This document shows, piece by piece, positions 47,831 through 56,830 of a stretch of DNA of 64,000 bases. The stretch's first letter is position 1. Each line of letters begins with the position of its first letter. The stretch is taken from assembly GCF_004101245.1 (NCBI RefSeq), contig NZ_SCIN01000002.1:682001-746000 (forward strand), read 5' to 3'. The stretch is from Sphingomonas sp. UV9. GTDB taxonomy: Bacteria; Pseudomonadota; Alphaproteobacteria; Sphingomonadales; Sphingomonadaceae. A program made the position numbers and the translations under genes. The notes beneath the pieces are model-generated. The model was not told where the DNA came from. It did not search any database and saw nothing but the letters and a program-made list of their open reading frames with translations.

Positions 47831-49626
47831 TTGTCGCGCGGTAGGCCCATCGTCTGCGCGATACGCTGATACTTCTCGGCGCCTTCGAGGATCGCACCGG
47901 TCTCCATCTGGCCGACGGTCGCACGCTGGATTTCCTGCCAGGGCGTCTGCGAGCGCGGGAAGGCATAGCCGCCCGCCTCGGTCAGCGCGCGGCGACGCTC
48001 GGCCAGTTCCTCGTCGGAGATAAGCACGTTGGCGCTGCCCTTGGCGAGGTCGATGCGGACCCGGTCACCGGTTCGGATCAGCGCAAGCCCGCCCATCGCC
48101 GCCGCTTCCGGCGAGGCGTTGAGGATCGAGGGAGACCCAGACGTCCCCGACTGGCGACCATCGCCAATGCAGGGGAGGGCATGGACGCCTTCACGGATCA
48201 GGTACGCCGGCGGCCGCATGTTGACGACCTCGGCGGCGCCCGGATAACCAATCGGGCCGGCGCCGCGCATGAACAACAACGTGTCGGTCGTGATCCCGAG
48301 CGAGGGATCGTCGATCCGGTGGTGATAATCCTCCGGCCCGTCGAACACGACCGCGGGGCCCTCAAACGCTTCGAGATCGTCCGGATTGCTGAGATAGCGC
48401 GCACGGAACTCCGGCGAAATGACGCTGGTCTTCATGATCGCCGAATCGAACAAATTGCCGCGCAACACGATGAAGCCGGCATCCTCGAGCAATGGCGTCG
48501 CGAACGGGCGGATGACCCGCTCGTCCTCGATCGTCGCGTCGCGGCAATTGTCGCCCATCGTCTTGCCGTTGGCGGTCATCGCGTCTTCGTGGATCAGCCC
48601 CTGCTTCATCAGCTCGGCGACCACCGCGGGCACGCCGCCGGCATGGTAGTAATCCTCGCCGAGATATTCGCCGGCGGGCTGGAGGTTGACCATCAGCGGC
48701 ACCTTGTGGCCGTGCGTCTGCCAGTCGTCGATCGGCAGGTCGACGCCGATGTGGCGCGCAATCGCGGCAAGATGGATCGGTGCATTGGTCGAGCCGCCGA
48801 TCGCCGAATTGACGACGATCGCGTTATGGAACGCGTCCTTGGTCATGATGTCCGACGGCTTGAGATCCTCGGCGACCATGTCGACGATCCGCTTGCCGGT
48901 CTTGTACGCGACCTCCTGGCGGTCGCGGTACGGTGCGGGGATCGCGGCCGATCCGGGCAGCTGCATGCCGAGCGCCTCTGCCAGGCTGTTCATCGTCGTC
49001 GCGGTGCCCATCGTGTTGCAATAGCCGGTCGACGGGGCGGACGAGGCGACGAGCTTGATGAAGCCCTCATCGTCGATCGCGCCGGTCGCGAGCAGTTCGC
49101 GCGCCTTCCAGACGATCGTGCCCGAGCCAGTCCGCTCGCCCTTGTGCCAGCCGTTGAGCATCGGCCCCACCGACAGCGCGATCGCGGGAATGTTGACGGT
49201 CGCCGCGGCCATCAGGCAGGCCGGCGTGGTCTTGTCGCAGCCGATCGTCAGCACCACGCCGTCGAGCGGATAGCCGTAGAGCACCTCGACCAGCGCCAGA
49301 TAGGCGAGGTTGCGATCGAGCCCGGCGGTCGGTCGCTTGCCGGTTTCCTGGATCGGGTGGACCGGGAATTCGAGCGCGATGCCGCCCGCTTCACGGATGC
49401 CTTCGCGCAGCCGTTCGGCGAGCACGAGATGGTGACGGTTGCAGGGCGAGAGGTCGCTGCCGGTCTGCGCGATGCCGATGATCGGCTTGCCAGAGCGCAG
49501 TTCCTCCAGGCTCAGCCCGAAGTTCAGATAGCGCTCCAGATAGAGCGCGGTCATGTCGATGTTCTCGGGGTTGTCGAACCACGCGCGGCTGCGGAGCTTG
49601 GGGGTAAGATTGGGCAAGTCGGTCAT
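47824..49626 (-). CDS. IlvD/Edd-family aldonate dehydratase, probable L-arabinonate dehydratase
   Basis: A 600-residue iron-sulfur dehydratase. The cluster cysteines are Cys62 ([11 protein letters not shown]), Cys130 (GCDKTT) and Cys203 (STGYCNTMG), the three-Cys pattern of the sugar-acid branch of the family. [31 protein letters not shown] and [17 protein letters not shown] are further blocks. The length and the neighbours (aldose mutarotase, FucP-like symporter, GntR regulator, AraD1-type dehydratase) indicate L-arabinonate as substrate, giving 2-keto-3-deoxy-L-arabinonate. D-xylonate is the alternative. It overlaps the MaoC gene end by 7 nt, convergently. Confidence 0.88.
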   Translation of the reverse strand: MTDLPNLTPKLRSRAWFDNPENIDMTALYLERYLNFGLSLEELRSGKPIIGIAQTGSDLSPCNRHHLVLAERLREGIREAGGIALEFPVHPIQETGKRPTAGLDRNLAYLALVEVLYGYPLDGVVLTIGCDKTTPACLMAAATVNIPAIALSVGPMLNGWHKGERTGSGTIVWKARELLATGAIDDEGFIKLVASSAPSTGYCNTMGTATTMNSLAEALGMQLPGSAAIPAPYRDRQEVAYKTGKRIVDMVAEDLKPSDIMTKDAFHNAIVVNSAIGGSTNAPIHLAAIARHIGVDLPIDDWQTHGHKVPLMVNLQPAGEYLGEDYYHAGGVPAVVAELMKQGLIHEDAMTANGKTMGDNCRDATIEDERVIRPFATPLLEDAGFIVLRGNLFDSAIMKTSVISPEFRARYLSNPDDLEAFEGPAVVFDGPEDYHHRIDDPSLGITTDTLLFMRGAGPIGYPGAAEVVNMRPPAYLIREGVHALPCIGDGRQSGTSGSPSILNASPEAAAMGGLALIRTGDRVRIDLAKGSANVLISDEELAERRRALTEAGGYAFPRSQTPWQEIQRATVGQMETGAILEGAEKYQRIAQTMGLPRDNH

Positions 49627-49665
49627 CGGGAGCTTTCTGGAAATCGGATGTCAGGGGGGCCGGTA

Positions 49666-50811
49666 TCAGCGGGCGACCGACACGCGGTAGATCATGCGGT
49701 GGTGATAGGGCTTGCCGGGATCGACCCGCGCCGAGCCGAATGCGGGCTGGTTGGGCGTGTCCGGAAACTTCTGTGGTTCGAGCGCGAGGCCGTCGCCCAT
49801 CCGGTAGACATGGCCCGACTTGCCGATCAACGACCCGTCGAGGAAGTTGCCCGAATAGAATTGTACGCCGGGCTCGGTGGTCAGTACTTCGAGCACGCGG
49901 CCCGAAGCCGGATCTTCCACGCGCGCCGCGAGGCCGGGCTCCGGCGTCGCGCCCTTGTCGAGCACGAAATTGTGATCCCAGCCATGGCCGATGACGATCT
50001 GCGGATCGCGGCCGTCGCGAATGCCGTCGGACAGCGCGCGGCCCTTCGTGAAGTCGAACACCGTGCCCGCGACGGGCTTCAGTTCGCCGGTCGGGATCAG
50101 CGTCGCGTTGACCGGGGTATAACGCCGCGCGGGGATCGTCAGCCGCTGGCCATAGATCCCGGTCGCCGATCCTTCGCCGGCCAGATCGAACAGCGCGTGG
50201 TTGGTCATGTTGACGATCGTCGGCGCATCGCTGGTCGCATCGAAATCGATCGTCAGCGCGCCCTGGTCGTCGAGCGCGTAGGTGACCTTTGCCGCCAGCG
50301 TGCCGGGATAGCCCTGGTCGCCCGCCGGGCTGGTCAGCGTCATCACGACCTTCGCCTGCGCGCCGTTGGTGACCGAAGCGATCTTCCACACCAGCTTGTC
50401 GAACCCGACGGTGCCGCCGTGCAGCGTGTTGGTCTTGTCGTTGAGCGGCAATTGATACGTCTTGCCGTCGAGCACGAAGCGACCGCCCGCGATGCGGTTG
50501 GCATAGCGGCCGATCGTCTGGCCCCAGAAATTGGGTGCGCTGGCATAGCTCGCGGCGTCGTCATAGCCGAGCGTGATGTCCGCCATCTTGCCGTTGCGGT
50601 CGGGCGCGTACAACGACTGGAGGGTCGCGCCGAGCGTCATGATTCGCGCACTGACACCATTGGTGCCGGTCAGCGTGACGGCTTCGATCGCGGTACCGTC
50701 GGGCAATTTGCCGAACGATTCCCGCTTCGCCGACGCGGCCGACGCGGCCTGCGTCGATACCGCCGTCAGAACGGCCGCCATGATGATCCCCGTTTTTCCG
50801 ATTGCGCGCAT
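49666..50811 (-). CDS. Periplasmic aldose 1-epimerase (mutarotase)
   Basis: A 381-residue galactose-mutarotase-fold enzyme with a signal peptide (about 1-26, ending ASAAS). IGRYANRIAGGRF, KTNTLHGGTVGFDKLVW, TNHALFDLAGEGS and GHGWDHNFVLD are the family blocks; LALEPQKFPDTPNQPAF contains the catalytic Glu. It interconverts alpha and beta anomers of free sugar in the periplasm before uptake. It lies just upstream of the aldonate dehydratase on the same strand, so they probably share a promoter, and is divergent from the symporter. Confidence 0.93.
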   Translation of the reverse strand: MRAIGKTGIIMAAVLTAVSTQAASAASAKRESFGKLPDGTAIEAVTLTGTNGVSARIMTLGATLQSLYAPDRNGKMADITLGYDDAASYASAPNFWGQTIGRYANRIAGGRFVLDGKTYQLPLNDKTNTLHGGTVGFDKLVWKIASVTNGAQAKVVMTLTSPAGDQGYPGTLAAKVTYALDDQGALTIDFDATSDAPTIVNMTNHALFDLAGEGSATGIYGQRLTIPARRYTPVNATLIPTGELKPVAGTVFDFTKGRALSDGIRDGRDPQIVIGHGWDHNFVLDKGATPEPGLAARVEDPASGRVLEVLTTEPGVQFYSGNFLDGSLIGKSGHVYRMGDGLALEPQKFPDTPNQPAFGSARVDPGKPYHHRMIYRVSVAR

Positions 50812-50861
50812 TCCGGTTCCCGTCCTTAATCGCTCGACGCCGTTGACGCGCCTTGTGCGGC

Positions 50862-50880
50862 TATATAGTCGGACAATATA
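50862..50880. promoter_or_regulatory. 19-bp near-perfect palindrome between mutarotase and symporter genes
   Basis: TATATAGTC-G-GACAATATA has one mismatch between arms and a central G. On the minus strand it contains TTGTCCGACTA, which fits the T-n-GT-n3-AC-n-A pattern of FadR-type GntR regulators. It is in the 137-nt divergent control region, and related motifs occur near 53275 and upstream of the TonB receptor. A candidate site for the GntR/FCD regulator encoded 2 kb away. Confidence 0.62.
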
Positions 50881-50948
50881 TTTCTGAGCAAGCCATGCGG
50901 GAAAAGACTGTCATTCAGTCACCGACACGGCACGGAGGGTGAACGATA

Positions 50949-52274
50949 ATGGCGATGCCGATACAGATGCAACGACCCGTCGAGGGCGCAGCGACCCAAA
51001 GTCCGGCGGGCGGCGCGCCAAGCTATCGCTCCGCACTGACGCTGCTCGCCAGCCTGTTCTTCATGTGGGGCTTCATCACGGTCATCAACAACACGCTGCT
51101 GCCGCACCTGCGCAGCGTGTTCGACCTCAGCTACACGCAGACCACGCTGATCGAGAGCGTCTGGTTCATCGCCTATTTCTTCGCGTCGATCCCGTCCGCC
51201 AAGCTGATCGAGCGGGTCGGCTATCAGCGCGCGATGGTGTTCGGGCTCGGACTGATGGCGGTCGGTGCGCTGATGATGGTGCCCGCCGCGCGACTGCCGA
51301 GCTACGGCGTCACGCTGTTCGCTCTGTTCGTGATCGCGAGTGGCATCACCCTGCTCCAGGTCGCGGCCAACCCTTACGTGGCCGTGGTCGGTCCGCCCGA
51401 AACCGCATCGTCGCGACTGAACCTCGTGCAGGCGTTCAATTCCGCCGGTGCGACGCTCGCCCCGTTGTTCGGCGGCTATCTGATCCTCGGTCGCTCGACC
51501 TCCGGCACTGCGGTTGCCGGCTCGACTGCGGTGCTGACGCCGGCCGAGCGGCTTGCCGATGCACAGTCGGTGGTGCTGCCCTATCTGATCGTCGCCGCGG
51601 TGCTGGTCGTTCTCGCGGTCGTGATCGCGCGCTTCCCGCTGCCGGCGATGGGGGCCGCGACGCAGCGGTCTGCGAAGGCGGACCGCAAGGGCCTGTCGCT
51701 CTGGTCGCACCGCAACCTCGTGCTCGGCATCCCGGCGATCTTCATCTACCTGATCGCCGAGATCGGTGTCGCCAACCTGTTCATCAATTTCGTCAGCCAG
51801 CCGCAGATCGGCAACCTGACGCACGAGCAGGCCTCGCATTACCTGTTCATCCTGTGGGGCGGGATGATGGTCGGCCGGCTGATCGGTAGCGTCGTGATGC
51901 GCACCATCCCCGCCGAGCGCGTGCTGGCGATGGCGAGCATCGGCGCGTTCGTCGTGATGCTGGTCGCGACCTTCACCACCGGCCATGTCGCGATGTGGGC
52001 GCTGATCTCGGTCGGGCTGTTCCACTCGATCATGTTCCCGACGATCTTCACGCTCGGCATCCGCGGTCTCGGGCCACTGACCGAGGAGGGCTCGGGTCTG
52101 CTGATCATGGCAATTGCGGGCGGCGCGCTGGTGATCGTCCAGGGCTGGCTCGCCGACACCTACGGGTTGCAGATCTCGTTCCTGCTGACCGCGGCCTGCG
52201 AACTCTACATCCTGTTCTACGCGGTGTGGGGCTCGAAGGTCACTAACGCACTGCCGGATCAGGCGACCCGCTAG
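50949..52274 (+). CDS. FucP-family sugar:proton symporter
   Basis: A 441-residue major facilitator of the fucose/glucose/galactose (FHS) group with 12 helices. LFFMWGFITVINNTLLPHL in helix 1 and ALFVIASGITLLQVAANPYV with SSRLNLVQAFNSAGATLAPLFG are the diagnostic blocks. With the surrounding genes it should carry L-arabinose or a related sugar across the inner membrane. ATG 50949 is used; GGAGGGTGAACGATA precedes it, so an alternative slightly downstream start (50955) is possible. Confidence 0.92.
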   Translation: MAMPIQMQRPVEGAATQSPAGGAPSYRSALTLLASLFFMWGFITVINNTLLPHLRSVFDLSYTQTTLIESVWFIAYFFASIPSAKLIERVGYQRAMVFGLGLMAVGALMMVPAARLPSYGVTLFALFVIASGITLLQVAANPYVAVVGPPETASSRLNLVQAFNSAGATLAPLFGGYLILGRSTSGTAVAGSTAVLTPAERLADAQSVVLPYLIVAAVLVVLAVVIARFPLPAMGAATQRSAKADRKGLSLWSHRNLVLGIPAIFIYLIAEIGVANLFINFVSQPQIGNLTHEQASHYLFILWGGMMVGRLIGSVVMRTIPAERVLAMASIGAFVVMLVATFTTGHVAMWALISVGLFHSIMFPTIFTLGIRGLGPLTEEGSGLLIMAIAGGALVIVQGWLADTYGLQISFLLTAACELYILFYAVWGSKVTNALPDQATR

Positions 52275-52280
52275 ACCATA

Positions 52281-52404
52281 TTCCTCCCCCGCCAGGGGGA
52301 GGTGGCGCCAAAGGCGACGGAGGGGGCGGACACGGAGCAGAGGTTTCCGCTCACCGCCCCCTCCGTCAGGCTGCGCCTGCCACCTCCCCCTGGCGGGGGA
52401 GGAT
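52281..52404. repeat. Dispersed palindromic element, family D
   Basis: The ends CTCCCCCGCCAGGGGGAGGT and their reverse complement match the copies at 26177-26301 and 28311-28438, with inner GCCAAAGGCGACGGAGG and CCTCCGTCAGGCTGCGCCTGC. It fills the gap between the convergent symporter and GntR genes. Confidence 0.86.
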
Positions 52405-52409
52405 CATGA

Positions 52410-53195
52410 TCAGCGCGCCATCGCCAGTTTCGTATCCTCCAGCGCCAGGTCGACCAGCGTCCGCATCGCCGCGCTGGCGCCGTTCGCATCGCCCGCGGCG
52501 ATCGCGTCATAGACCAGCATGTGATCGGGAATCGGATTGCGGGGCAGGGCGCGCGCCCGCTGCTTGAACTGCGTCGTCCAGTTGACCGCGGCACCGATGC
52601 TTGCGCTCAGCACGATCAGCGCATCGTTGCGCGTCGCGGTCAGCACCGCGTCGTGAAACTCGCGATCCGCCGCGCGCCCGGCTTCGGTCGCCAGCGTATG
52701 CCGCCGCATCGCCGCCAGCGCATCCTTCATGATCTTCAGGTCGGTCCGTTCGCGGCGTTCCGCGGCAAGCGCCGCCGCGGCCGGCTCGACGATCGCGCGC
52801 AATTCGAACAGCCCGCGGACAAAGGCGATGTCGGGCTCGCCGGCAAACGCCCAGGCGAGTACGTCGGGATCGAGCAGGTTCCACCGGCTGCGCGGCAGGA
52901 CGCGCGTGCCGATCTTCGGACGGCTCTCGACCAGCCCCTTGGCGGTCAGCACCTGCACAGCCTCGCGGTAGGCACTGCGCGACACGTCGAGCGTTTTCGA
53001 GAATTCGACTTCGCCCGACAATGTATCGCCAGGCGCGTACTCCCCCGACAATATCGCGGTGCCCAGCTTGTGCGCGACCGCGCCGTGAAGCCGCCGACCC
53101 GTGCCGCGCGGAACGCGGACGACCGGCGTTTCGTCGTCGCTACCGCCCTCCACAGGATCCTCGATACGATCCCCGATACGATTGACGTTCGTCAT
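52410..53195 (-). CDS. GntR-family regulator with FCD domain (arabinose locus)
   Basis: A 261-residue regulator. The winged helix-turn-helix spans about 35-95 (HGAVAHKLGTAILSGEYAPG, LSGEVEFSKTLDVSRSAYREAVQVLTAKGLVESR in pieces). The FCD domain follows (FELRAIVEPAAAALAAERRE, EFHDAVLTATRNDALIVL) and would bind a sugar acid or its lactone with a metal. The start at 53195 follows the longer frame to 53240 with an unrelated extension. It is divergent from the semialdehyde dehydrogenase gene, and palindromes of similar sequence lie in its own and neighbouring control regions. It should repress the locus until a pathway intermediate appears. Confidence 0.9.
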   Translation of the reverse strand: MTNVNRIGDRIEDPVEGGSDDETPVVRVPRGTGRRLHGAVAHKLGTAILSGEYAPGDTLSGEVEFSKTLDVSRSAYREAVQVLTAKGLVESRPKIGTRVLPRSRWNLLDPDVLAWAFAGEPDIAFVRGLFELRAIVEPAAAALAAERRERTDLKIMKDALAAMRRHTLATEAGRAADREFHDAVLTATRNDALIVLSASIGAAVNWTTQFKQRARALPRNPIPDHMLVYDAIAAGDANGASAAMRTLVDLALEDTKLAMAR

Positions 53196-53272
53196 AACGC
53201 TTGCTCCCTGGACACGGCGTAACAGTCCCTGCGCGATCAAGGAACGACAAAGATTGCCAAAGCCCGGCGCCG

Positions 53273-53290
53273 CTTATATGTCGGAGTATA
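53273..53290. promoter_or_regulatory. Candidate operator between gntR and the dehydrogenase gene
   Basis: TTATATGTCGGAGTATAG shares the core TGTC-S-GA-S-TA with the palindrome at 50862-50880 (read from the other strand) and with sites upstream of the TonB receptor. It lies 14-31 nt before the dehydrogenase ATG in the divergent control region, and overlaps where a -10 would be expected. Confidence 0.55.
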
Positions 53291-53303
53291 GGGAGTGGAT
53301 ACT

Positions 53304-54854
53304 ATGTCAGACACAAGCACAAGCCAGACCGGGCGCTCGGCCTTTCGTTCCGTCGAGGCCGCCACCGGTGTCGCCGTGGGTGATCCCATCGCGGTCCATG
53401 GCCCAGCCGACGTCGCGGCCGCCTGCGCCGCCGCCGACGCCGCTTTCGATACATATCGCGCGACCGGCAATGACGCGCGCGCCCATTTTCTGGAGCGGAT
53501 CGGCGAGGAGATCGTCGCGCTCGGCGATGACCTGATCGTCACCGCGATGCGCGAGAGCGGCCTGCCGCGTGCGCGGCTCGAGGGCGAGCGCGGCCGGACC
53601 GTCGGCCAGCTCAAGCTGTTCGCGGGCGTCGTCCGCCGCGGTGGCTGGATGGGTCTACGGATTGACCCGGCGATGCCCGATCGCGCGCCGTTGCCGCGTC
53701 CCGACCTGCGGTTGCGGATGATTGCGCTCGGCCCGGTCGCGGTGTTCGGCGCGAGCAATTTCCCGCTGGCCTTCTCGACCGGCGGTGGTGACACCGCGTC
53801 GGCGCTTGCCGCCGGTTGCACCGTGGTGGTCAAGGGTCACCCGGCGCATCCCGCGACCGGCGCGATGGTCGCCGGTGCGATCGATGCTGCGGTTGCAGCC
53901 TGCGGATTGCCGAAGGGGGTGTTCTCGCATCTGGTCGGCCCCGGCAACGATCTCGGCAGCGCGCTGGTCCAGGATCCGCGCATCGCCGCGGTTGGGTTCA
54001 CGGGATCGCGCGCTGGCGGCCTGGCGCTCGTCAAGCTGGCGCAGGCCCGCGAAGTCCCGATCCCGGTCTATGCAGAGATGTCGAGCATCAACCCGGTCGT
54101 GCTGCTGCCCGAAGCCCTGAAGGCTCGTGGCGCAGCGCTCGGGACGGCGTTCGTCGGGTCGCTGACGATGGGCGCGGGGCAGTTCTGCACCAACCCCGGC
54201 CTCGTGCTCGCGATCGAAGGCGAGGGGCTCGACGCGTTCGTCTCCACCGCCGCCGCCGCGCTTCCTGACGCGCCTGCCGCGACGATGCTGACCGGCGGTA
54301 TCCACGCCGCCTACGAGCAGGGCATCGCCGCGCTTGCGGGCCACGACGCGGTAAAGGAAATCTCCCGCGGCAAGGTCGGCGAAGGCGTCGCACAAGGGCA
54401 GGCGGCGTTCTTCGAGACGACCGCCGCGCAGTTCCTGAGCGACAAGGCGCTGGGTCATGAAGTGTTCGGCGCGTCGTCGCTGCTGGTGCGCTGCACGAGC
54501 GAGGACGAACTCCACGCCGTTCTCCGCGCCGCCGAGGGTCAGCTCACCGCGACGATCCAGATGGATGCGGGCGATGCCGACATGGCGTCGCGGCTGATCC
54601 CGCTGCTTGAGCGCAAGGCCGGACGCATTCTCGCCAACGGCTGGCCGACCGGTGTCGAGGTCGCGCATGCGATGGTGCATGGTGGTCCGTTCCCGGCGAC
54701 CTCGGACGGCCGCACGACCTCGGTCGGCAGCCTCGCGATCGACCGCTTCCTGCGGCCGGTGTCGTACCAGAACCTGTTGCCCGAACTGCTGCCGGAGGTG
54801 CTGCGTGACGGCACGACCGCGTCGCGGCTGATCGACGGCGTTCCCGCCAACTAA
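53304..54854 (+). CDS. Alpha-ketoglutarate-semialdehyde dehydrogenase (aldehyde dehydrogenase, NADP-type)
   Basis: A 516-residue aldehyde dehydrogenase. The catalytic Cys295 lies in [10 protein letters not shown] and Glu258 in [33 protein letters not shown] and [14 protein letters not shown] form the cofactor and entrance segments. This sequence type ([16 protein letters not shown]) is the KGSADH-III group that completes the nonphosphorylative pentose pathway, giving 2-oxoglutarate. The ATG at 53304 has GGGAG 8 nt upstream and is preferred over a GTG at 53295. AraD1-type and dehydrogenase genes follow, forming one operon. Confidence 0.92.
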   Translation: MSDTSTSQTGRSAFRSVEAATGVAVGDPIAVHGPADVAAACAAADAAFDTYRATGNDARAHFLERIGEEIVALGDDLIVTAMRESGLPRARLEGERGRTVGQLKLFAGVVRRGGWMGLRIDPAMPDRAPLPRPDLRLRMIALGPVAVFGASNFPLAFSTGGGDTASALAAGCTVVVKGHPAHPATGAMVAGAIDAAVAACGLPKGVFSHLVGPGNDLGSALVQDPRIAAVGFTGSRAGGLALVKLAQAREVPIPVYAEMSSINPVVLLPEALKARGAALGTAFVGSLTMGAGQFCTNPGLVLAIEGEGLDAFVSTAAAALPDAPAATMLTGGIHAAYEQGIAALAGHDAVKEISRGKVGEGVAQGQAAFFETTAAQFLSDKALGHEVFGASSLLVRCTSEDELHAVLRAAEGQLTATIQMDAGDADMASRLIPLLERKAGRILANGWPTGVEVAHAMVHGGPFPATSDGRTTSVGSLAIDRFLRPVSYQNLLPELLPEVLRDGTTASRLIDGVPAN

Positions 54855-54908
54855 TCGAAATATCGGGGGCGAACCGTAACAACGGCGTCCCGCTTAGGAG
54901 AGAAATTG

Positions 54909-55901
54909 ATGACTTTGCGCCTGTTGCAGCATGTTGGCGTCGACGGCACGCGATCGGTGATCGCCGCCACCAGCGAGGGGGCCGCGTTCGTGACCGGCGT
55001 CGACAGCGTCCGCGCCCTGGCCGAGCGCGCGATCGCAGCCGGCACCGATCTCGCCGGGGCGGTTTCGGCTTGCGGAACGGGCGACAGCGTCGATATCGCT
55101 GCCGAACTCGCCGCCGGTCGCCTGACCTCGCCGATCGATCATGTCGATCCCGCGCATCTGATCATGACCGGCACCGGCCTGACGCATCTCGGCTCGGCCG
55201 AGGGCCGCGACAAGATGCACCGCGCCGCCGCGGATGCCGAGAAGCAGACCGATTCGATGCGGATGTTCCTCGAAGGCGTCGAGGGCGGCAAGCCCGCAGC
55301 AGGAACACGTGGCCAGCAGCCCGAATGGTTCTACAAGGGCGACGGCTCGGGTCTCGTCGCACCCGGTGCGCCGCTCACGATGCCCGACTTCGCCGAGGAT
55401 GGCGGCGAGGAGCCCGAGCTTGCCGGGATCTACCTGATCGGCCCCGACGGCACGCCGTTCCGCCTCGGCCTGTGTCTCGCCAACGAGTTCAGCGACCATA
55501 TCACCGAGCGCCACAATTACCTGTGGCTCGCGCATTCGAAGCTGCGCCAGGCGTCGCTCGGACCCGAATTGCTGGTCGGCACCCCGCCCGAGCATATCGA
55601 GGGCGCGAGCCGTATCCACCGCGACGGCGCGTTGCTGTGGGAAAAGCCATTCCTGTCGGGCGAGGCGAACATGTCGCACAGCATCGCCAACCTCGAGGCG
55701 CATCATTTCAAATATGACCTGTTCCGCCGTCCGGGCGACGTCCACGTCCATTTCTTCGGCACCGCGACGCTGTCGTTCGCCGACGGCGTGGCGACGCGCG
55801 AAGGTGATGTGTTCGAGATCGAGGCCGCACCGTTCACGCTCCCCTTGCGCAACACACTGAGCAAGGCCGCACCGCAGCCCGTCGTCGTGAAGGCGCTCTG
55901 A
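54909..55901 (+). CDS. AraD1-family protein (fumarylacetoacetate-hydrolase fold), probable 2-keto-3-deoxy-L-arabinonate dehydratase
   Basis: A 330-residue protein of the FAH-like AraD1 group. RLLQHVGVDGTRSVIAAT is the usual opening; MTGTGLTHLGSAEGRDKMH, QQPEWFYKGDGSGLV and GLCLANEFSDHITERHNYLW are conserved blocks with the metal-binding Glu/Asp residues of the fold. It should remove water from 2-keto-3-deoxy-L-arabinonate to form alpha-ketoglutarate semialdehyde, the substrate of the dehydrogenase encoded just upstream. AGGAG lies before the ATG at 54909. It starts 54 nt after that gene and 2 nt before the next. Confidence 0.86.
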   Translation: MTLRLLQHVGVDGTRSVIAATSEGAAFVTGVDSVRALAERAIAAGTDLAGAVSACGTGDSVDIAAELAAGRLTSPIDHVDPAHLIMTGTGLTHLGSAEGRDKMHRAAADAEKQTDSMRMFLEGVEGGKPAAGTRGQQPEWFYKGDGSGLVAPGAPLTMPDFAEDGGEEPELAGIYLIGPDGTPFRLGLCLANEFSDHITERHNYLWLAHSKLRQASLGPELLVGTPPEHIEGASRIHRDGALLWEKPFLSGEANMSHSIANLEAHHFKYDLFRRPGDVHVHFFGTATLSFADGVATREGDVFEIEAAPFTLPLRNTLSKAAPQPVVVKAL

Positions 55902-55903
55902 GA

Positions 55904-56830
55904 ATGGCCGCCATCCGCATTGCCGTCGTCGGCATGGGCAAGATCGCGCGCGACCAGCATCTCCCCTCGATCGCCGGTAATCCAGACTTCGAGTTCGTGG
56001 CCAGCGTCAGCCCGCGCGATCCGGGCGTCGAGGGTGTCGCCAACTTCAAGTCGCTGGAGTCGTTGCTCGCCGACGGTCCGACGATCGACGCGATCGCGCT
56101 CTGCACCCCGCCGCAGGTGCGCTACGAACTCGCGTCGATGGCGCTCGCCAAGCGCGTCCATGTCTTCCTCGAAAAGCCGCCCGGCGCGACGCTCGCCGAG
56201 GTCGATGCGCTCGAAGCCCAGGCGGCGGAGACCGGTACGACGCTGTTCGCCGGCTGGCATTCGCGGTTCGCAGCGGGTGTCGCGCCGGCCAAGGCGTGGC
56301 TCGCCGACCGGCAAATCGAGCGCGTGTCGATCGTCTGGCGCGAGGACGTCCGCGTCTGGCATCCGGGGCAGGCATGGATCTGGGAGCCGGGCGGGCTCGG
56401 CGTGTTCGATCCCGGCATCAACGCGCTGTCGATCGCGACCGAGATCCTGCCGCAGCCGTTCTTCCTCACGTCCGCGACGCTGTCGACGCCCGCCAACCGC
56501 GCCGCGCCGATCGCCGCCGACCTGACCTTCCGCAGCGCTGCTGGCACGCCGATCACGATGGATCTCGATTGGCGCCAGACCGGCCCGCAGAGCTGGGACA
56601 TCGTCGTCGAGACCGATGCCGGTACGCTCAGCCTCGCCAAGGGCGGCGCGGTGCTCACTTTGCCGAGCGGCACGGTGCATAACGACGACGAGGAATATCC
56701 CGGCCTCTACACCCGCTTCGCCGCGCTGATCCGCGGCGGCCGAAGCGAAGTCGACACGACCCCGTTCACACTCGTCGCCGACGCCTTCCTGCGCGGCACC
56801 CGCAATTCCGTGGAGGCTTTCGATGATTGA
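55904..56830 (+). CDS. Gfo/Idh/MocA-family sugar 1-dehydrogenase, probable L-arabinose (galactose) 1-dehydrogenase
   Basis: A 308-residue NAD(P)-dependent oxidoreductase. IRIAVVGMGKIARDQHLPSI is the Rossmann opening, VFLEKPPGATLAEVDALEAQ contains the catalytic EKP motif, and FAGWHSRFAAGV and WIWEPGGLGVFDPGINAL resemble the L-arabinose/D-galactose dehydrogenase of Azospirillum. It starts 2 nt after the AraD1 gene, inside the pathway operon. It would oxidise L-arabinose to the lactone, the first step of the oxidative route. Xylose or galactose specificity is not excluded. Confidence 0.88.
   Translation: MAAIRIAVVGMGKIARDQHLPSIAGNPDFEFVASVSPRDPGVEGVANFKSLESLLADGPTIDAIALCTPPQVRYELASMALAKRVHVFLEKPPGATLAEVDALEAQAAETGTTLFAGWHSRFAAGVAPAKAWLADRQIERVSIVWREDVRVWHPGQAWIWEPGGLGVFDPGINALSIATEILPQPFFLTSATLSTPANRAAPIAADLTFRSAAGTPITMDLDWRQTGPQSWDIVVETDAGTLSLAKGGAVLTLPSGTVHNDDEEYPGLYTRFAALIRGGRSEVDTTPFTLVADAFLRGTRNSVEAFDD

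Noticed and set aside
48181..50829. An 882-codon plus-strand frame opposite the dehydratase and mutarotase genes
   Set aside because: Shadow composition, with both strands occupied by well-identified genes on the minus strand.
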